Positions 61,793 through 64,000 of a stretch of 64,000 nt of DNA are shown here, one piece after another; within the stretch, counting starts at the first letter, position 1; every line of letters starts with the position of its first letter. The notes beneath the pieces are model-generated. The model did no database searches. It saw nothing but the letters and a program-made list of their open reading frames with translations, and was not told the DNA's origin. The stretch is from UBA10649 sp037130755 (GTDB lineage: Bacteria; Actinomycetota; Actinomycetes; S36-B12). The DNA lies in NCBI GenBank assembly GCA_037130755.1, contig JBAXSI010000005.1, positions 1-64,000 on the forward strand, written 5' to 3'. The position numbers and the translations under genes are program-made.

Positions 61793-62665
61793 GTGGCAGC
61801 ACCCCTTCGGCTCATGGCCGTGCACGCGCACCCTGACGACGAGTCGAGCAAGGGTGCGGCTGCGACTGCCCGTTATGTGTCGGAAGGCGTCGAGGTCATG
61901 GTCGTGACCTGCACGGGCGGCGAGCGTGGCGACGTGCTCAATCCCGCCGCGCAGGCAGAGGTCGACGAGCGCGGGCTCCTGGCCGTCCGGCGCGACGAGA
62001 TGACGAGGGCCGCCAATGCCCTGGGCGTCAAGCACGCCTGGCTGGGCTTCGCAGACTCCGGCTTCCCCGAGGGAGACCCCAGGCCACCGCTCCCGGCCGG
62101 GTGCTTCGGGGACCTTCCCCTCGGCGACACGATCGAGGAACTGGTGCGCCTGATCCGCGAGTTCCGGCCTCAGGTCGTCACGACGTACGACGAGAACGGC
62201 GGCTACCCGCACCCCGACCACATTCGCACGCACGAGACGACGATGGCCGCGCTCGATGCCGCCATGGATCCGGATGCCTTCCCCGAGCTCGGCCCCACGT
62301 GGCAGGTCCAGAAGGTCTATTACAACCAGACCTTCAGCAAGGCCCGAGTCCAGGCGCTGCACCTGGCGATGATCGACGCGGACCTGGACTCGCCGTACCA
62401 CGACTGGCTCGATCGGTGGGATGACCGCCCCGACGACATCGACCGCATCACGACCAAGGTGCCCTGCTCGGAATGGTTCGAGGTCCGCGATCAGGCGCTG
62501 CTTGAGCATCGCACGCAGATCGATCCCGAGAGCATGTGGTTCCAGGTGCCCCTGCAGTTCCAGAAGGACGTGTGGCCGACCGAGGATTTCGAGCTCGCGC
62601 GGTCGAGTGTGCCCACGACCTTGCCCGAGGATGACCTGTTCGCCGGACTGAGGGAAGACGCATGA
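61793..62665 (+). CDS. mca: Mycothiol S-conjugate amidase
   Basis: 290 residues, normal for Mca. Zinc site His13-Pro-Asp-Asp in AVHAHPDDESSKG and YPHPDHIRTHE; GFADSGFPEGDPRPPLPAGCFG is typical. Mca cleaves mycothiol adducts of toxins into a mercapturate for export and GlcN-Ins for reuse. Its paralogue MshB would share these motifs; length and the DUF4307 neighbour favour Mca. It implies that the organism makes mycothiol. Confidence 0.93.
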   Translation: MAAPLRLMAVHAHPDDESSKGAAATARYVSEGVEVMVVTCTGGERGDVLNPAAQAEVDERGLLAVRRDEMTRAANALGVKHAWLGFADSGFPEGDPRPPLPAGCFGDLPLGDTIEELVRLIREFRPQVVTTYDENGGYPHPDHIRTHETTMAALDAAMDPDAFPELGPTWQVQKVYYNQTFSKARVQALHLAMIDADLDSPYHDWLDRWDDRPDDIDRITTKVPCSEWFEVRDQALLEHRTQIDPESMWFQVPLQFQKDVWPTEDFELARSSVPTTLPEDDLFAGLREDA

Positions 62666-62934
62666 TCATCAACGCAGTCGTGGTCCTCGCGGCCGACGAC
62701 CAACGCTCGCAGATGGCCAAGCTCATCGACGATGCTGGACCCATCGCCGGGCTGTTCGTGGTGGTCCTCGGCGTCGCGCTGTTCTTGCTGTGGCGATCGA
62801 TGAGCAAGCAGATCAAGCGCATCAGTCCGGACCTGCCGTCAGGCGAGCACGACCTCGAGCAGGAGGCCGATCGGGAGTTCACCGAACGCGCGGTGGAGGC
62901 GGGCGAGGACGCTCAGGATGAGTCGCGAAGCTAG
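62662..62934 (+). CDS. Small membrane protein of unknown function
   Basis: 90 residues. One membrane helix (about 28-46, GPIAGLFVVVLGVALFLLW), then a charged cytoplasmic tail (KQIKRISPDLPSGEHDLEQEADREFTERAVEAGED). The same gene follows mca in other actinobacteria. ATG overlaps the mca stop by four bases. Function unknown. Confidence 0.8.
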   Translation: MIINAVVVLAADDQRSQMAKLIDDAGPIAGLFVVVLGVALFLLWRSMSKQIKRISPDLPSGEHDLEQEADREFTERAVEAGEDAQDESRS

Positions 62935-63691
62935 CCACAGCACGCTTCGACTGGCCGCGACTCCGCGCTGGCTGGTCTTCGCGGGCGTCACCCTGATCCT
63001 CGTGATTGCCGCAGTGCTGCTAGGTCGCTGGCAGTGGGACAAGACGCAGACGATCCTCCAAGCCGAACGCGCTTCTGCTTCGCAGGCCCTTCCCATCGAG
63101 CAGGTCCTGCCGAGTGGAACGACCGCTCTCCCCGACGAGGTCATCGGCCAGCCCGTCACGTTGATCGGATCGTACGATGTGACGAAGCAGGTTGCCGTCG
63201 TCAACCGCGAACTCAACGGCAACCCGGGCGTGTGGATCCTCACCGGACTGCGGCTGGCCGACGGACGACTGGCGGCCGTGCTCCGTGGCTGGCTGTCCAG
63301 CGCCGACGAAGGTGCGTCGATCGTGCCCACGGGACCGGTCACGGTCTCCGGCGTGCTGCAGCCCGATGAGTCCTTCTACGCCGACGCCTCGTCGGCGCCC
63401 GGCACCGTCGCCTCGATCGCCAGCGACCGGCTGGCGAAGCTGTGGGGCGAGCCGGTCCTTCCCGGCTACGTGGTGCTGACGATGGAGTTGCCGCCGCGCA
63501 ACGCCGCACCGGCGCCGATCCCGGCGACGGTGCAGACCGGCAACGTGCCGTTCCCGTTGCAGAACTTCGTGTACGCGTTCCAGTGGTGGCTGTTTGCGCT
63601 CTTCGCGCTCGTCATCTTCGTGCGATGGCTGCGCATGGAGGCCCAGGGCCCCGGCCACGTCACGCCGGAAGCACCGGACAGCGCCGCGTAG
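62918..63691 (+). CDS. SURF1 family protein
   Basis: 257 residues. Two terminal membrane helices (about 18-38 and 220-240) around an external beta-rich domain; signatures GRWQWDKTQ, GVWILTGLRLADG and VYAFQWWLFALFALVIFVRWLR. SURF1 proteins assist cytochrome c oxidase assembly, probably haem a insertion, which fits aerobic respiration. It overlaps the preceding gene by 17 bases. Confidence 0.92.
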   Translation: MSREASHSTLRLAATPRWLVFAGVTLILVIAAVLLGRWQWDKTQTILQAERASASQALPIEQVLPSGTTALPDEVIGQPVTLIGSYDVTKQVAVVNRELNGNPGVWILTGLRLADGRLAAVLRGWLSSADEGASIVPTGPVTVSGVLQPDESFYADASSAPGTVASIASDRLAKLWGEPVLPGYVVLTMELPPRNAAPAPIPATVQTGNVPFPLQNFVYAFQWWLFALFALVIFVRWLRMEAQGPGHVTPEAPDSAA

Positions 63692-63711
63692 GGCTCACGG
63701 TGGCCGTCGAC

Positions 63712-63717
63712 TACGGT
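63712..63717 (+). promoter_or_regulatory. -10 element of PfkB kinase gene
   Basis: TACGGT ends nine bases before the GTG at 63726, giving a leader of at most two bases. Confidence 0.4.
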
Positions 63718-63725
63718 TGGCTCCC

Positions 63726-64000
63726 GTGATCACCGTCCTCGGCGAGGCCCTCGTCGACGTCATCGTCGACACCGACGGCGAAGTGACGTCCGTGGTCGGT
63801 GGTGCGCCGCTGAACACCGCGCGCACGATCGTCCGGCTTGGCATCCCCGCGACCTTCCTCGGCGGCGTCTCGACCGACTCGTTCGGTCGCCGCATCAAGC
63901 GACTGCTCGACGACGATGGCGTGACCCTCGGCCTCGGCCATCAGGTCCCCGAGCCCACCACCTTGGCCATCGCCCAGATCGACGAGGGCGGCGCTGCGAC
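63726..64000 (+). CDS. PfkB-family carbohydrate kinase (fructokinase-like), cut by the window end
   Basis: The frame runs from the GTG at 63726 to the window end without a stop, about 91 residues. It reads MITVLGEALVDVIVDTDG, then VVGGAPLNTARTIVRLGIP and TFLGGVSTDSFGRRIKRLLDDDGV, the N-terminal PfkB pattern with the first substrate-binding glycines. It phosphorylates a sugar, probably fructose or ribose; the catalytic C-terminal half is outside the window. Confidence 0.88.
   Translation, partial: MITVLGEALVDVIVDTDGEVTSVVGGAPLNTARTIVRLGIPATFLGGVSTDSFGRRIKRLLDDDGVTLGLGHQVPEPTTLAIAQIDEGGAA

Overview
The window is compact, GC-rich actinobacterial chromosome. The genes for mycothiol S-conjugate amidase (Mca), DUF4307, DUF501, a TIGR04338 peptidase and family 5 uracil-DNA glycosylase, and the run glmU-prs-rplY-pth-mfd-mazG-eno-ftsB-DUF501-ppx, are all typical of Actinomycetota. 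GTG starts are frequent, genes in operons overlap by 1 to 4 bases, and many genes have a TAnnnT hexamer about 7 bases before the start codon, as in leaderless transcription. There is no plasmid, phage, IS element, CRISPR array or rRNA. The species cannot be named from sequence alone.

Layout. 1-1300: the start of a leftward gene behind a perfect operator-like palindrome, a secreted alpha/beta hydrolase and tRNA-Gln(UUG). 1.5-19.5 kb: housekeeping block for UDP-GlcNAc (glmU), PRPP (prs), ribosomal protein L25, peptidyl-tRNA hydrolase, a CysQ-like phosphatase, transcription-repair coupling factor, a SurA-like lipoprotein, MazG, a DUF885 peptidase, a BNR-repeat protein, an MFS transporter, enolase, an FtsB-like protein, DUF501 and Ppx/GppA. 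A small MarR operon is inserted at 4.2-5.0 kb. 19.5-29.6 kb: a sugar-utilisation locus with a LacI regulator, GH13 alpha-glucosidase, MsmK-type ATPase, binding lipoprotein, two permeases, GH1 beta-glucosidase and a second copy of the MalG-type permease. 29.6-37.8 kb: dienelactone hydrolase, uracil-DNA glycosylase, an unusual tRNA with a UAA anticodon, BI-1, Lrp/LysE, a secreted unknown, MBL hydrolase, cystathionine beta-synthase, Nudix and VOC proteins.

37.8-45.0 kb: a five-gene MacAB-like export operon faces a two-component system; the region between them holds two arrays of CCTGTGA/TCACAGG repeats at 11-base steps. 45-64 kb: msrA and metB share a divergent promoter; then a membrane protein, a kinase-flippase fusion, a SulP transporter, a sulfatase with an MFS transporter, a metallopeptidase with DUF2786, threonine dehydratase, GreA, a VWA/MoxR pair, DUF4307 divergent from mca, a small membrane protein, SURF1 and the start of a PfkB kinase.

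How it works together. Cystathionine beta-synthase and the MetB-type enzyme can form a transsulfuration route, and CysQ, MsrA and Mca fit sulfur and thiol metabolism. The LacI locus should import and hydrolyse oligosaccharides. The two-component system probably senses envelope stress and switches on the adjacent exporter. The most notable non-coding signals are the short-armed UAA tRNA, the leaderless and overlapping divergent promoters, the 11-base repeat arrays, and a hairpin enclosing the start codon of the duplicated permease.
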